Positions 37,663 through 49,620 of a DNA stretch of 64,000 bases are shown one piece after another. Source of the DNA: Nematostella vectensis (taxonomy: Eukaryota > Cnidaria > Anthozoa > Actiniaria > Edwardsiidae); the NCBI RefSeq assembly GCF_932526225.1, contig NC_064046.1, positions 4,340,001 to 4,404,000 on the forward strand, read 5' to 3'. Position 1 is the stretch's first letter. The number at the start of each line of letters is the position of its first letter. Under the pieces are notes generated by a model. The model was not told the DNA's origin. It saw nothing but the letters and a program-made list of their open reading frames with translations, and made no database searches. Both the position numbers and the translations under genes were made by a program.

Positions 37663-39447
37663 TCACGTAAGTTGAATCAGTGGACATCTATCAAGACTGA
37701 ACTTCAACAAAGTCTCAAGGGAATTTCTTGAATCTTCAATGGTCTAAAAGGAAATAACACCACCATACATAAACCTTCACAAATGTTTTCTATGGAAATA
37801 AAGTGCTGCAAGAGTATATCTTGCACTTTGGGTATTTAAATAAATATGAAACATGTGGAAGCTAATAACTCTCAATGCAGCTGAATTGCTGGATTACAAG
37901 AGTGCAGATATAATAGGGGGGGGGGTTTATGGTGTAAACTAAAGTGCAAGTGCCACACCTTAACAGCCTAAAAGCTGAGGGGTTTTGCTGCTGGTATTAG
38001 CAATAAATTTGTTCTCCTTTATTTTTGCATTGTCTGTCCGGAAATTATGGGGGACTTCCAAACTGGATTAGTGATTTCCATTGGAAAATAGATATTCTTT
38101 TAATCAGTTTGTAATAAATAAATTCTCACCTTGACAAGCAAGCAGTGGACAGGCTCTGTGGACTCCTGGCTAAATCCAGCGATGGTTTTTAGTTTGCGAC
38201 TACTGTCAACCTTGACCACAGGGATAGGGTACTCCCAGCAAAATGCTTCAATCAGTCGGCAATGGACCTGTATCCCTGGGTCCGCATGGCGATTTTCCAC
38301 AAGGACGCACAGGGTGACATCGTCTGGGTCCCTGAATGACAGAATACACAAATATGAGATTGAGCTAATGTTTAGCCTAGGTCTAGCCACTGACATGGCG
38401 AACCTCTATGCTACTGAGGTGATATAGTGTTATGTGATGTCATGGCTTTCTGCAGGAAGATATATCAAGTCTTTGATTAGTAAGCAGTTGTATCATTGTT
38501 TTCCTGCTACGATTTCTGCTGGATTTGAGACATGTAGAGACATGAAGTCAAGGCATGTATCTTTTAATAAATGTTATTGGAATTATAACCCACCTATATG
38601 CGCCAATATTCACTTACCCCCCCCCCTCTCTTCTGTAAGTTGTATTACAGTAGATACTCACATTTCTAGCTGTTCCGCAGCTCCATGTGTAGTCATAATC
38701 AGCTCGTTACACTCACGGGCGGAATTCAGAACATCTTCCAGGCAAAGCTGAAGCACTTTAGACTGCATCAAGACTTTACCCCTGAAACAAGTGAATAAAA
38801 TTGTTAAAGAGATAATATAAACAAGATTTGCTAGATGCGATTTTTTAAATAGAACAGGCTATGTTCTGATATCTTTATTTTTAGTTCTCGTGATGTGGAA
38901 GTTCGCACAGGTAATATGTAGCCATGAACATATGACTTTTCCAAACGTTTATCGAACGTCGTGCGAGCAAAAACAAGTCACGTGCGACCGGGAACACAAA
39001 TTTTAAATAATTACTGCGTAAACCACTGAGAAATAACAAATACTAGTAGGGGCAAATGACAAAATAAGAGAAAGAGAACTATATTTTCCTGTTATAGACG
39101 TGTATCAGGGTTTTTGCAGTCGTGAAATATCAATGAAATATTGCGTTTGACAGGGAAATTACCCGGTGACCGAAAGAGAGCGATGCATGTTGCACCATCG
39201 AATGCAACAAATGAAAATCTAACCCTACTATTTGGGACACGAATTAACAAAAATACTGCAAATATCTTATGGAATTGGTGTTTTGGTAGATTGTCTTTTG
39301 ACAGAACATTGGTTAAGTTAAATACACATGCCTGGATTTGGTGGACGGTCGTTGATCACGAGACTCGTACAAATCAGCGATTTACTTATAGTAAATTACT
39401 TACAATGGCTCGTCAAACGGCTCAAATTCGCCAATATCGTCCAACAT
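37663..39447 (-). CDS. GADD45: GADD45 family stress-response protein
   Basis: Exons 39447-39404, 38781-38662, 38331-38130 and 37743-37663 join in phase to 148 residues (human GADD45A-G are 159-165). The exon count of four matches vertebrate GADD45 genes. The L7Ae-like fold is shown by LEDVLNSAREC (exon 2), DPDDVTLCVLVEN and IQVHCRLIEAFCWE (exon 3) and PVHCLLVK, followed by a short C-terminal NSLETLLKFSLDRCPL (exon 4). Family members bind MEKK4/MAP3K4, PCNA and p21 and act in p38/JNK stress signalling and cell-cycle arrest; partners here are inferred. The N-terminus before the helix is short, acidic (MLDDIGEFEPFDEP), like the family's. The start ATG at 39447 is the first in frame after an upstream CTGCAGAAAAGAA stretch. 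A CACGTG box lies about 165 bp upstream (39612). Confidence 0.88.
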
Positions 39448-40375
39448 TTCTTTTCTGCAGCTCCCAAATATTTCAGGTTCTCTTTGATCTATCTCGTAGT
39501 AACGCTAAAGCGGGAATTTCGCGCGAACCCACCCACACAACCGCCTTGGACAAGTCTTCGATTCTCAATGAACTTTGCTGAGCTTTCTGTTTGGTATCAC
39601 TACATACATATCACGTGACAAATTTTTTTATCATACTCGGGAAGGGAGGGTGAATAACTTAATTATTTTAAACGCCAGATTTTGAAAAATATATATTCAA
39701 TTCAATTTTTTTTCTTTTTATTCCTCAATAGATATAGAATATAATTCATATGTTGATATCTAAAAATGATTGTTTTTAATGTTTTCAGTAAAAAAATATG
39801 AGAAGTCAAATCATTGTTTTACCCCTCCCAGGCTAGTAAAAGGCGGAACTGAGGGAAAGTCCCGCTCTTTACTTACGTCATGTGGTCATTTTAATAGCGT
39901 TTTAAAAAACGCTGTAAGATTTGACGTGTGCTACGCTATAACCGGAACTAGATCACTTCGCAGAAATAACCCATCCCAATCAATGCCTTGTAAGCCGCTG
40001 TGTAAATCTGATATCTACAGAGGTCCTTGGGTACATTTTCACGCATTGTGCTTGGATATAGATTAACTGGGTGTATGCCGAAAATAATTTATACACGAAA
40101 TACTGGTAGCCGACTCGCGGAAAAAACTTACATATTGGCCTGCGAAGCAAGCTTTTTGCTATGTGGAGTTAGTTTCAGAGCAGAGATCTTCGGCCTTTCG
40201 TGTTCTAAAACACAAAACACCACAGAAAGGCATACTTCGCTAGTCGGTAGAGATATATTCATGCAAAAATAGCGGTTCTTTTTTTTTTTTTTTCTTTGCA
40301 AAAAGAAGACCGCAACGAAAACACAAATAATAAGTATGAAATGATGATTTTTTTCCAGGAAAATCTCCTTTCAAC

Positions 40376-40412
40376 CCCCCCCCCCCACACACACACACAC
40401 ACACACACACAG
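40376..40412. repeat. Poly-C and (CA)n simple repeat
   Basis: About ten C followed by about 13 CA/AC dinucleotides, immediately before the LINE fragment. Confidence 0.95.
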
Positions 40413-40413
40413 T

Positions 40414-41542
40414 GTCTAATGAGCTATCTCGACTATCTCGACAAGGTCCAACATTTTTGCAAGCAAACAGACCTGAAGGTTAATATAAAGAAAACAAAAA
40501 TTCTCATTTTCAATAACAACGGTAAAACAATGAACAACATTCCGTTCTACTGATGGGAGTGAAGTTTGGGGCATGGGAACCGGTATGGGAACCGCTACAA
40601 ATGAAAAAGAGCCAATAGAACAAGTTCATATAAAGTTCTGTAAAATGTTGCTCGGCGTTGGTAAAGGTGCAAGTAATAACGCATGCAGAGGCGAACTTGG
40701 AAGGCTTCCCATGAGAACGAAGGCAAAAATGCGTCCTTTAAAATTATGGCTGAAATTATCTAATGTAAACGAAATGCAGAAACTTTCGAAAACTGCATAC
40801 AACTGGATTAAGGAAGCAGATAACAAAGCCTTCTGGAGTTATAAAATAAAAGAATGGCTCAATCGAAATGGGCTGGGAGATATATGGAAATGCCAAAATC
40901 TAATAACTGGTAATTTTAATGCAATTGAAAAGTTAATAAAACAAAGAATACAAGACGTTGAGTTACAGACATGGTTCGGCGACATACATGATGACATAAG
41001 AAAAAAATCCAACCAACAAAACAAACTTAGAACCTAGGATATTCAAAACAACATACGAATTTGAAACATATATCAGCCAGGTCACCAATACAAACCACAG
41101 AATCGCGCTGATAAAACTGCGAATTAGCAATCATAAGCTCGAAATCGAAGCTGAGCGTTATCGAAAACCTTACAAAAGAGCAAATGAGAGGATATGCCCT
41201 ATTTGCGCTACCGGTGAGGTGAAGGATGAGGTTCATTTCCTGACAAGATGCCCCACATTTTGTGATGAAAGAGCCGAACTTTTCACAAACATAAAAATGG
41301 CAACAAACATTAATGTTAATCGAATTATGTCAGGAAATTACCTCTTCCTTCTCCTCATTAATCCACCTACAAAACTTCAAAAAATAATAGCAAAATTTAT
41401 TGCCAAAATCACTGCGTTACGAAGCACATTAACGCTGAAGTCCTTTATCGCATGTGAAACTATCTTAATTTTATTTGGTTCTCATCCCATGTACACAATC
41501 TGTATAAGGACCAAATAAAAAGTATGTATGTATGTATGTATG
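40414..41542 (+). mobile_element. 5'-truncated, broken LINE (non-LTR retrotransposon) 3' end
   Basis: Translated pieces show the end of a reverse transcriptase (LKVNIKKTKILIFN), then a jump to SEVWGMG and EPIEQVHIKFCKMLLGV, and after a frameshift near 41035 a C-terminal zinc-knuckle-like CPICATGEVKDEVHFLTRCP. The expected sequence between the first two blocks is missing, so there is an internal deletion as well as 5' truncation. The element ends in (TATG)n at 41522-41542, a common LINE tail. Not able to move. Confidence 0.85.
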
Positions 41543-41762
41543 AGCACAGGTCACGTGTGTAGCGTGACTGTAGTATTCTGTTGCGAAGGACTGGAACTAG
41601 CCGTAATCTTGCCAACCGAAAACACAAAACACGCTTGGGGGTTGATATCAACAAAGCTGAAATGAAAAGAGCAACGAACGAATTGAATCTTTGATCAAAT
41701 AGCATAAGAACTAATGAACATTGAAAAGAATTATCCATCAAGAAGTTCAAAAGAATAGCAAG

Positions 41763-44700
41763 ATGACGCTGAAGCCGGTTCGAAGTCGTGTGACTTTAGA
41801 AGAAAGAGTTGAGCAGGAAAGTCGTTTGACTGGAAAACACATTAAAACTCTAGTGCATTTACAAGATATACACTCAGAAAACGAGCGATTGAAGGCTCGA
41901 GTGGCCGAACTCGAGATATGCGAAGTAAGGGCTGGCAGAGTAGAAGGTTTGGAGCGTGAAATAGTCCGGTTAAAGGTAAGAAACGAGACGGGGGCAAAAC
42001 AGAATATTGCTTCTTTTGTGTTGCTCTATCAAGAGCGCCTTATTGAATCCGGGATAAAAACATCCACGTATTTTTTTTACTTCCAAAGAAAGTAGCTATT
42101 CAAAGTTTTCTTGACAGAAAAAAAGCATAAGACACAGGATTTGTGTCGCACGGGCCAAGGGCTAGGTGTGTGTGTGTGTCGGGGGGGGGGGGGGGGGGGG
42201 GGGCGAAGGGAAGAGGACCAGACTGTTCGCAGTAGACTGTTTGTCTAACAGGCTCATAGACTTATACAATGTCAACAAATAACTCATTCCTGTGGAGTGA
42301 AGAAACAAAAATTACACTTAAATTAGAACTATACTACAGTCAACATGCTGTTTTTTTTTCTTGAAAGACTGCAATATTCATGAAAGCAGTTGTAAGTGAT
42401 TTATGTACTGTTCGACAACTTGCAGAACAAATAGATTATTTGGTAGTCACCACTTAACAGGTGATAATAAGGTGTTACTTTACATGGTTTGTGAATCTTA
42501 ATTGTTCTGTACTTCAATTTTAAGTACAGTAGAGAAAAAATAAATTCAAGTGGTATTTTCATATTTTCAGGACGAGTTGTCAAGTTGTAAGGAAGTGCAT
42601 GAGTGTGCCCAGAATTCAAAAGTGGCCCTCCAAAAACTTCAAAAAGATTGTCTTGCAAAGATTGATTCTTCAAATCGATTGCTAACAGAAAAACATAAAG
42701 CAGAGGTATGTTTATATTCTCTCGGTGGCATATCCAGGGCTTGTTCTTTGGGGTAAATAGAATCCACACCCTTTTGAGGTAAAATGATGCCTGTCCTGAG
42801 AGGCAGGCAATTAAGGGATAGGAAGACTTCGATAACGATTTTATATAATGAGCCAGTCCTTTAAAAAGCTGGATCTGCCATTGCCTCTCCTTGCATTTAC
42901 AAATACTCTTTAACAATAATAGATAGCTTGGTAGGCAATGATGGGCCCAGTAAAGAGTATTCTTGACAAGACAAAAACAAAAATTAAAAATCAGAAAGCT
43001 TTAATCATGTTCATTTCTTGGCCAAAATGTATGCTACACTATTAACACAATTTAGCATAAGTTAAAGGGACAGCATCATGGTACTCCGCATGTTTGGAGT
43101 CAGTGTTTATTGTAGGCTTTAAATTGTCTACAAACAGTTGAACTTTAAGCAGTCAATGCCTTGTTAAAATAATATGCATTATTTTATTGAAAACTTTATT
43201 TATTGACAGTTTGTGGTCATTTTCTTTGAATTTTTTCCTTTGGATTTAAGTCTCCCAATATTAGAATTTGACTGAAATTCATTGTGTCCTGGTCGGAGAG
43301 CTATTAGCTATTACCATGACACTGGGCCTGGGGCTCTCTACTGCTGTGTACCATAGTCCACCCCATACATTGGATGTTGTTTTCAAGGCGAGGGAAGGGC
43401 ACCCCAATATTTGAAAAAATATGATAAGGAAATGACCAGTAGGGGCCTGGCTGTACCCCTCCCCCAAAATTTTTCAATGCCTGCTACAGCTCTGGTTTGA
43501 GTTGCTTGTTCCTCAGGTACACTTAGTCTGGTGGCTACCAACCCACCATTTACAAAATCATAACAGATGTGTTTTTGAATGGAAAAGTAACTGCTCTTTA
43601 CCCAAACATTATATTGATTTTCCCCCACATTATAATGATATGCTCTACATCCTCTCTGTAACTCCTTCAAAACCTTTAGGACATTCAATCAGGAGTGGCA
43701 AAGCTTAAAGCCCCCCTGCCCATGTGCTCGCTTATCTGCCACTTATTAGAATTGGACGGGGACATTATGGTCATTTCAAAGTCGTTTTCTTTTTGTATTT
43801 GCAGATGCTTCGTCTAGTTTCACAGAAGCTTGAAGAAGAAAATAATTGGGTTACAGAGAGACAAAAGGTAGGTAATAAACAGCATCTTCAGGAAGTCGAT
43901 ATTAACTATATCTAAATAAGATAAAATTTTTATCCCTTAAACAATTGTATATTTTAAATTTCTTCCAGCTTATTGAGAAGATTCGTGAGTTGGAAGAGCT
44001 TGGTAGATGTCAAAAAGATGCAATTGACAAACTGGAAAACAGTTTTCACCTTAAAAATGTAAGGATTCATCTTCTCAGAACACGCCGAGAAACAAGGTCA
44101 TATGTTTTATATCTCCTGCCGCGCTAGGTCAGAATCCCCCTACCACCCTTGCACAAACTAGGGCTGTAGTGGGACTTTAGAGACTGGGGGCACAATACAG
44201 AGACATTAGGAAAAAAATAGGGTGACAGACACACCCTTTGGTTATGCCTAGTGTACACTAGTGACATAATGACATAACGACATAGGCGCACACACTCTGT
44301 TTAGCCAGACATAATGACATAAAAGAGAAAAAAAATTCTCTTATGTCATTATGTTAATGTCGTTATGTTTGGCTTATGTCAAAATGTCAAACCACTCACT
44401 CTTGAACATATGAACATAAGGGTGCACGCGCGCCTATGTCATTATGTCGTTATGTCACTAGTGTGCACCAGGCATCACATGCTTTTAATAAAACCTGGAA
44501 CTAAATCTCATTTTCTTTGTTTAAGGATTTGGATTTTGAAATTCAGCAGCGAGACAGAGAGCTAGAGAGGGCAAAAAAGGAGAACAAACATCTAAATGAA
44601 GCTTTGCTCGCACAACAAGAGGCAATAAAAACTTTGACTTGTGAAAACGAATCCATGCAGAAATCAATGGATAACTTGTGCCGTGATGTTAAAGTAATGA

Positions 44701-45197
44701 AAATGCAGCAAAAACAATCACGAGATTTAACATTCAAGATGTGCTGTGAAACCCAGACAGACCTCCTTGGTGATGAGCTGGAATCAATGGAGGAAAAGTT
44801 TTTTAACTATGAAAAAGAAAACAGCCTTCTCCGTGGCACAATCAAGTCAAATGAATCGCTTATAGGGACCTTAGAATTCAACCTCCAAGACTCTACACAA
44901 ACATTGAAACTTCTTTACAAAGAGAGGGACTTACTTAAGAACAGAATCACAGGGCTGCTGGATGAGATAAAGGAACTAAGATCCCAAAAGCCAGAATCTA
45001 AACAGACCTTCTCTGATTTTGTTCAGTTAAAACGGGACTTTACAAACCTGAGAGATGAGCATGAAAAGTTGCTCAAGAAACGTAGTGCAAAGCCAAATGT
45101 TCTGCCATGTTTAACTGCAGATGCTAAAACTGTGACTAGAACTTTTGGTAGGACTCTAGTGAGTAGAAACAGTATAGGTAGTTTAAACTCGTCTTAG
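41763..45197 (+). CDS. Coiled-coil protein of unknown function
   Basis: Exons 41763-41975, 42571-42705, 43805-43867, 43969-44058 and 44526-45197 join in phase 0 to 390 residues. The ATG at 41763 is the first in frame. Nearly the whole chain is charged heptad-like sequence (ERLKARVAELE, EEENNWVTERQK, IEKIRELEELG, RELERAKKENKHLNEALLA), with a less regular, basic Ser/Thr-rich tail (about 350-390) and a short CCETQTD block after the middle of exon 5. No membrane segment or catalytic motif. Such proteins are often centrosomal or cytoskeletal, but I cannot match this one to a family. Introns are all phase 0. It is head-to-head with GADD45 and tail-to-tail with UBE2V. An AATAAAACAATAAA signal is near 45600. 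Confidence 0.8.
42168..42203. repeat. (GT)n plus 24-bp poly-G run
   Basis: TGTGTGTGTGTC followed by about two dozen G in intron 1 of the coiled-coil gene. Confidence 0.95.
44243..44475. mobile_element. GACATAA-rich MITE (copy 2)
   Basis: ATGCCTAGTGTACACTAGTG at the left and CACTAGTGTGCACCAGGCAT at the right, with GACATAATGACATAACGAC inside; about 40 bp longer than the copy at 23354-23545. In intron 4 of the coiled-coil gene. Confidence 0.88.
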
Positions 45198-46712
45198 GTG
45201 ATATAGCCCTTGGCATAATATATGTACTTGTATCCTACTCAGGGGGATGGTCAGGGTATGTATATATAGTTAGTCAGCCAAAGTGCCCCCCGTCTATTTG
45301 CTGAAATTCAGTAAATGTATGTACATGGCATTGCATTGGTCCTCTCACACATAGAACTGCCATTTATGAAATGCCATTTGCACCGACATTTTTTTGAAAT
45401 AGGTGTATACATGAAGTACATGAGTACATGCTCAACAACAGTATACAGTCATGAAGTTTTGATGTATATTAAAGCTGAGTGTGCAAAGCTAAGAGTTGCC
45501 AGTATTGCATTTAAGTGGTATGAAGAAATGTCACAAAATTCCCATACTTTTCTGCAGGTACTCTGTATTTCTCACGATCACAATGTCGTGATTCCACAAT
45601 AAAACAATAAAACTCCTTTGGGCTTTTGGAAAAAAAAAAAACACATCTTTTTATTATCAGAGATATTGAGACCAAATTATCTCTCTAATACATACAGTCG
45701 CAAACAAACAACTTACAAACAAAGAGGTAACTCTTAGACTACCTAGTGAGGTCAAACAACAATAATGAAAATTTGGCACTAGACATTACACCTTGCAGCA
45801 AACCAAGATGCTGGGAGTAAAAGTACTACTGGCAAACAATTGAAGAGCCCTTATCCGCCACGCCATTGTAAATATTTTCATTCAAAATGGGAAGGAAATC
45901 ACTTGAAGAAATTTTAAAATATTTAAAAACAAAGTTTAGTTATTTATGAGTTATTTTCCTATATGGGCAATAGCGTTCCCATATTAGTTGATGGAAATAG
46001 ATTCTTGTTTGCACTTGGTATTGTACTAGGATGACGAAATGGAAAGCAGAAGGGGGCAGAGTTGTATTATTCCATAAATTGACTAATAATCTACCCTTTT
46101 ATTTAGATAAATCAAGAAACAAATTTGTTTGGATTAATGATTTTTTGAGAAAACAAAAATTTGCTGAGATAAATAAGACAACCTTTGGAAGATTTTTGCT
46201 AAATGTAAGGTGAGGTGCCATTTTTATTATTGTCAATTGGGCCTGATCGTCAGTTAGAAATCTCATTAACAATAGAAATGTGATAGCTCAGGTTTAAGAA
46301 GAGGCTAATTTTATATAATAAAATTATAACTGGTTACAGTTTTCAAACATGCTCAACAAATACTGAGATAATGGACACTGGACAATGCTTTCTTAAGGTA
46401 TTGAATACTTTGTAGCCTGAATTTCAATTGGAAAATATTCTAGCAGATCTGACTATCAAGTAATACGCAATCAGCATGCCATTGAAGGGCAATAATACAT
46501 GTTCCTTTCAAACAATGGCTATGCTATTTGCGCATGTCTATATGATTAAGCTTTGATATACTAGGACTGGAAAGCCTCAAAATTCTAGCTAAAAGTGAGA
46601 TTTAGACATAACTGGACAGCAGGAATGAAGGGTATAGAAATGGCTAGAAAAAGCTCCTAGCAGACAGCAAGGTGTGGCTTATAGGTGCACACAGTAGATG
46701 GCAAGGGTGTGT
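45198..46712. other. Convergent intergenic region, coiled-coil gene and UBE2V
   Basis: Likely 3' UTR of the coiled-coil gene to about 45620, then AT-rich sequence. The open frames at 45315-45602 and 46031-46213 show no recognisable domain. No repeat family recognised. Confidence 0.45.
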
Positions 46713-49279
46713 CTAATAGGTACTTCCCTCCGGCGGCTGCTGCAATTTGCAATTCTGCTTCTCTGTCATCTGTCTGTAGAGGGATAAAAAAAATAATTTA
46801 GGTTAAACTACATGCTGAATTATGACAATCAAGACACTAAGTCACATATGTACATGGCAGTTATATATACTAAATACAGGACTAGATTTGGAAAACTCAT
46901 CACCATCCTTGCAGCTGGGATGCAGAATTAAAAGGGTACAGATGCAACATGGTGGAGTTGAAAGTTTATTTCAGTTTGAATTGAGGTCTTACTTTCTAAG
47001 TGAAGTTAGTATAGATTTTATACTTTCTCCTTGGTTCCATCTGCTTAGTAATGGGTGTTGCCTCTCCTCGACCTGGAGAAAACATTGAGTCAATTAAAAC
47101 ACTATCATAATTAGTGGTTTCAATAACTTTCAGAGTAGGTTGTGGAGATTGATAAGTAGGACGTGAAAGTTATTCATATTTTTTTATTAGTTCATATAAA
47201 ACTTAAATGCACTTTTTAAAGCTTGGTGAGAAAAAGCTGACGGTTCTGCCAGTGCTGAGGCATAATGAAACAGGGGGTAAAAAAAAGTAACAATCAAGAA
47301 CCATGGACAAATTTCTTGCAATGAAATTTATTAAAATGGCCACAAAAACATAAACAACAATGTCAATAGCTGGGCCAAATTCGAGTCTACTCACAGATCA
47401 CAGAATCTCTTCACCTCCTTATAATACCAATGTAAAAATGGAATTTCTTTTTTAAAATGGCCACAAAAACATAAACAACAATGTCAATAGCTGGGCCAAA
47501 TTTGAGTCTACTCACAGATCACAGAATCTCTTCACCTCCTTATAATACCAATGTAAAAAGCGGTACTAATACAAATGAACTGAATCAATACATACCTCTC
47601 CTTTACTGTTGACACCATTCATGTTAATTTTGGATACAAATTTGACTGTTGGTGGCTTTTGTGGATAATTTGGACCACATACAATCTTAAGGTTGTAAAT
47701 TCGGTTTTCAAAAACTGTCTGAAAACAAATGTAGAAAACTATCAATAAGTTTGCTACAATATAACATATTTTCATCTTGGTTGTGGCTGTTTTGGGAAAT
47801 ATGATGGACCCTCTTATTGAAGGATTATTTTTAACACAAAACAAAAAAAATTTCTCCAAATTTTGGACGCCCAGTGGAAATCTTTTTAGCCATGTCAAAT
47901 CCAAATAGCGGATGGCCTGTTAAATAATGAGTAAACCGAAGTGAACTGGTGATGTTGTCGCTTTAATGAAATTTTATTTTTACAGTGACCAATTTATTGA
48001 GGAGTCAAACCGTTTCCCCCTTAGCTCAGTCCCCCGCCTACCCACTATTTACCCCCCTCCCTCCCTGCCTACCCACTATTTTCCCACCCTCCCCCCCCTG
48101 CCTACCCACTATTGAGCCCCCCTCCCTCCCCGCCTACCCACTATTTAGCCCCCTCCCTCCCCGCCTACCCACTATTTAGCCCCCCTCCCTCCCCGCCTAC
48201 CCACTATTTAGCCCCCCCTCCCTCCCGCCTACCCACTATTTAGCCCCCCCTCCCTCCCCGCCTACCCACTATTTAGCCCCCCTCCCTCCCCGCCTACCCA
48301 CTATTTACCCCCCTCCCTCCCCGCCTACCCACTATTTACCCCCCTCCCTCCCGCCTACCCACTATTTACCCCCTCCCTCCCCGCCTACCCACTATTTACT
48401 CCCCCTCCTACCCACTATTTACCCCCCCCCTCCCACTATTTACCCCCCTCCCTTCCCGCCTACCCACTATTCACCCCCCTCCCTCCCGCCTACCCACTAT
48501 TTACCCCCTCCCTCCCCGCCTACCCACTATTTACTCCCCCTCCCTCTCCACCTACCCACTATTTACCCCCCTCCCTCCCCGTCTACCCACTATTTAGCCC
48601 CCCCTCCCTCCCCGCCTACCCACTATTTAGCCCCCCCTCCCTCCCCGCCTACCCACTATTTACCCCCCTCCTACCCACTATTTACCCCCCCCCCTCCCTC
48701 CCCGTCTACCCACTATTTACATTTACAATGGGTGAAGCATTTTGCATCAAATTTTGCATTTTGTCGTCCCAAGGAAATTCTGTTTAAACCCCTTTTGATC
48801 ATTTAGCCTTTCGATTCTTGTGGATTATTGAAAATCTTATCCATGCAGGTGTGTGTCAGTGTGTTGACAAATCGAATGATCTGATAGACATTGTAGATCA
48901 AATGGAGCGGTAGATATATAGTTAATGGTAGTGTCAAAATGCCCTCACCCTCGCGGGGCCGAGAATCATGCCATTCCACCTATATAGCTCCATATCGTCG
49001 TCTGACTCCAGCCCCCAGCTCACGGTACCATCACCGCCTTTTTGGCCCTCCTCCAACTCATCCAAGAGCCGAAAATTACGAGGAACTGTACAAAATAAAA
49101 TGACCCCAAATAATTTGCGAAATTAGATTACAGACACAAAAGCATCGGTTAGCATGAGAGATAATTAGAATTCATACATATCTATATAGCTAAGAAGAAA
49201 GAGGGTGTTGTCGGTTAAACGATAAATTGAAAATTATGACATTTTTTGACGAACCTTTGAAACTGTCTTTAGCGGCCAT
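46713..49279 (-). CDS. UBE2V: Ubiquitin-conjugating enzyme E2 variant (UBE2V/Mms2 type)
   Basis: Exons 49279-49255, 49085-48949, 47718-47596, 47072-46993 and 46773-46713 join in phase to 141 residues (human UBE2V2 has 145). Recognisable blocks: [50 protein letters not shown] and the C-terminal [11 protein letters not shown]. The active-site Cys and HPN motif of true E2 enzymes are absent, as in all UBE2V proteins. The family partners UBE2N/Ubc13 to build Lys63-linked ubiquitin chains in DNA damage tolerance and signalling. Between MNGVNS and the helix, exon 4 reads [13 protein letters not shown] where the vertebrate protein has a VVDPRAISVLAKW-like block, so this loop is diverged. Intron 2 has a C/G-rich minisatellite and intron 3 a tandem duplication. 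It is head-to-head with PRMT7. Confidence 0.92.
47331..47562. repeat. 121-bp tandem duplication in UBE2V intron 3
   Basis: 47331-47441 and 47452-47562 are nearly identical (TTAAAATGGCCACAAAAACA through ATAATACCAATGTAAAAA), offset by 121 bp. The second copy ends about 34 bp before exon 3's donor at 47596. Confidence 0.92.
47880..47966. mobile_element. Degraded end of the TTAA-flanked MITE
   Basis: GATGGCCTGTTAAATAATGA and GTGAACTGGTGATGTTGTCG then CTTTAA match one end of the 11744/34013/35902 family. In UBE2V intron 2. Confidence 0.55.
48010..48720 (-). repeat. 31-bp C/G-rich minisatellite in UBE2V intron 2
   Basis: About 22 copies of GCCTACCCACTATTTA(G/C)CC plus CCCTCCCTCCCC (plus strand). 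On the UBE2V transcript strand this is a G-run array (GGGGAGGGAGGGGGG). Confidence 0.95.
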
Positions 49280-49620
49280 TTTGCCTTCTTCTTTTTTCGG
49301 AATCCCGTCGACACCTTCGAGCTATGAGCCGAGAGGAGACTGGTAAAAGCAAAGGGAAACCAAACTAGTTGGAAAGACATCCTGTCTTAAAAAAATCGAT
49401 AACGGCACTCAATGAATACCTAAACTGGTACAAGAAACACTGGGAGCTGTCTAAAAATGAGAGTAAAAATGTAAATGATCGTTTTTTAGAAATAAAAAAG
49501 ATCCAATGAAAGGCTCTCGGAATCTCCGCTGACCAGTAATTTTCACCTGTGCATGCACGTGCAGCAGGGGAGGAAAAGTGTCTTGGACGTGTGTTGTATT
49601 TGTGCGCTTGTCTTAGGGAA
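49280..49620. promoter_or_regulatory. Short bidirectional promoter region, UBE2V / PRMT7
   Basis: Only 341 bp separate the start codons of UBE2V (49279, minus) and PRMT7 (49621, plus). No TATA box is obvious, fitting housekeeping bidirectional promoters. UTRs must be short. Confidence 0.6.

Larger units (their letters stand above)
39448..41762. other. Divergent region between GADD45 and the coiled-coil gene
   Basis: Contains a CACGTG box (39612-39617), unassigned unique sequence at 39620-40380, a C-run with (CA)n at 40376-40412 and a LINE fragment at 40414-41542. The promoter of the coiled-coil gene would lie mostly within the 220 bp after the LINE tail. Short open frames at 39141-39618 (plus) lie opposite GADD45 exon 1 and look like shadows. 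Confidence 0.5.

Noticed and set aside
39141-39618. Plus-strand frames opposite GADD45 exon 1.
   Set aside because: No recognisable domain; the minus-strand exon fits GADD45 in phase.
47566-47904. Reading the whole 112-codon frame around UBE2V exon 3 as coding.
   Set aside because: Only 47718-47596 matches the family and is bounded by AG and GT; the rest is intron.
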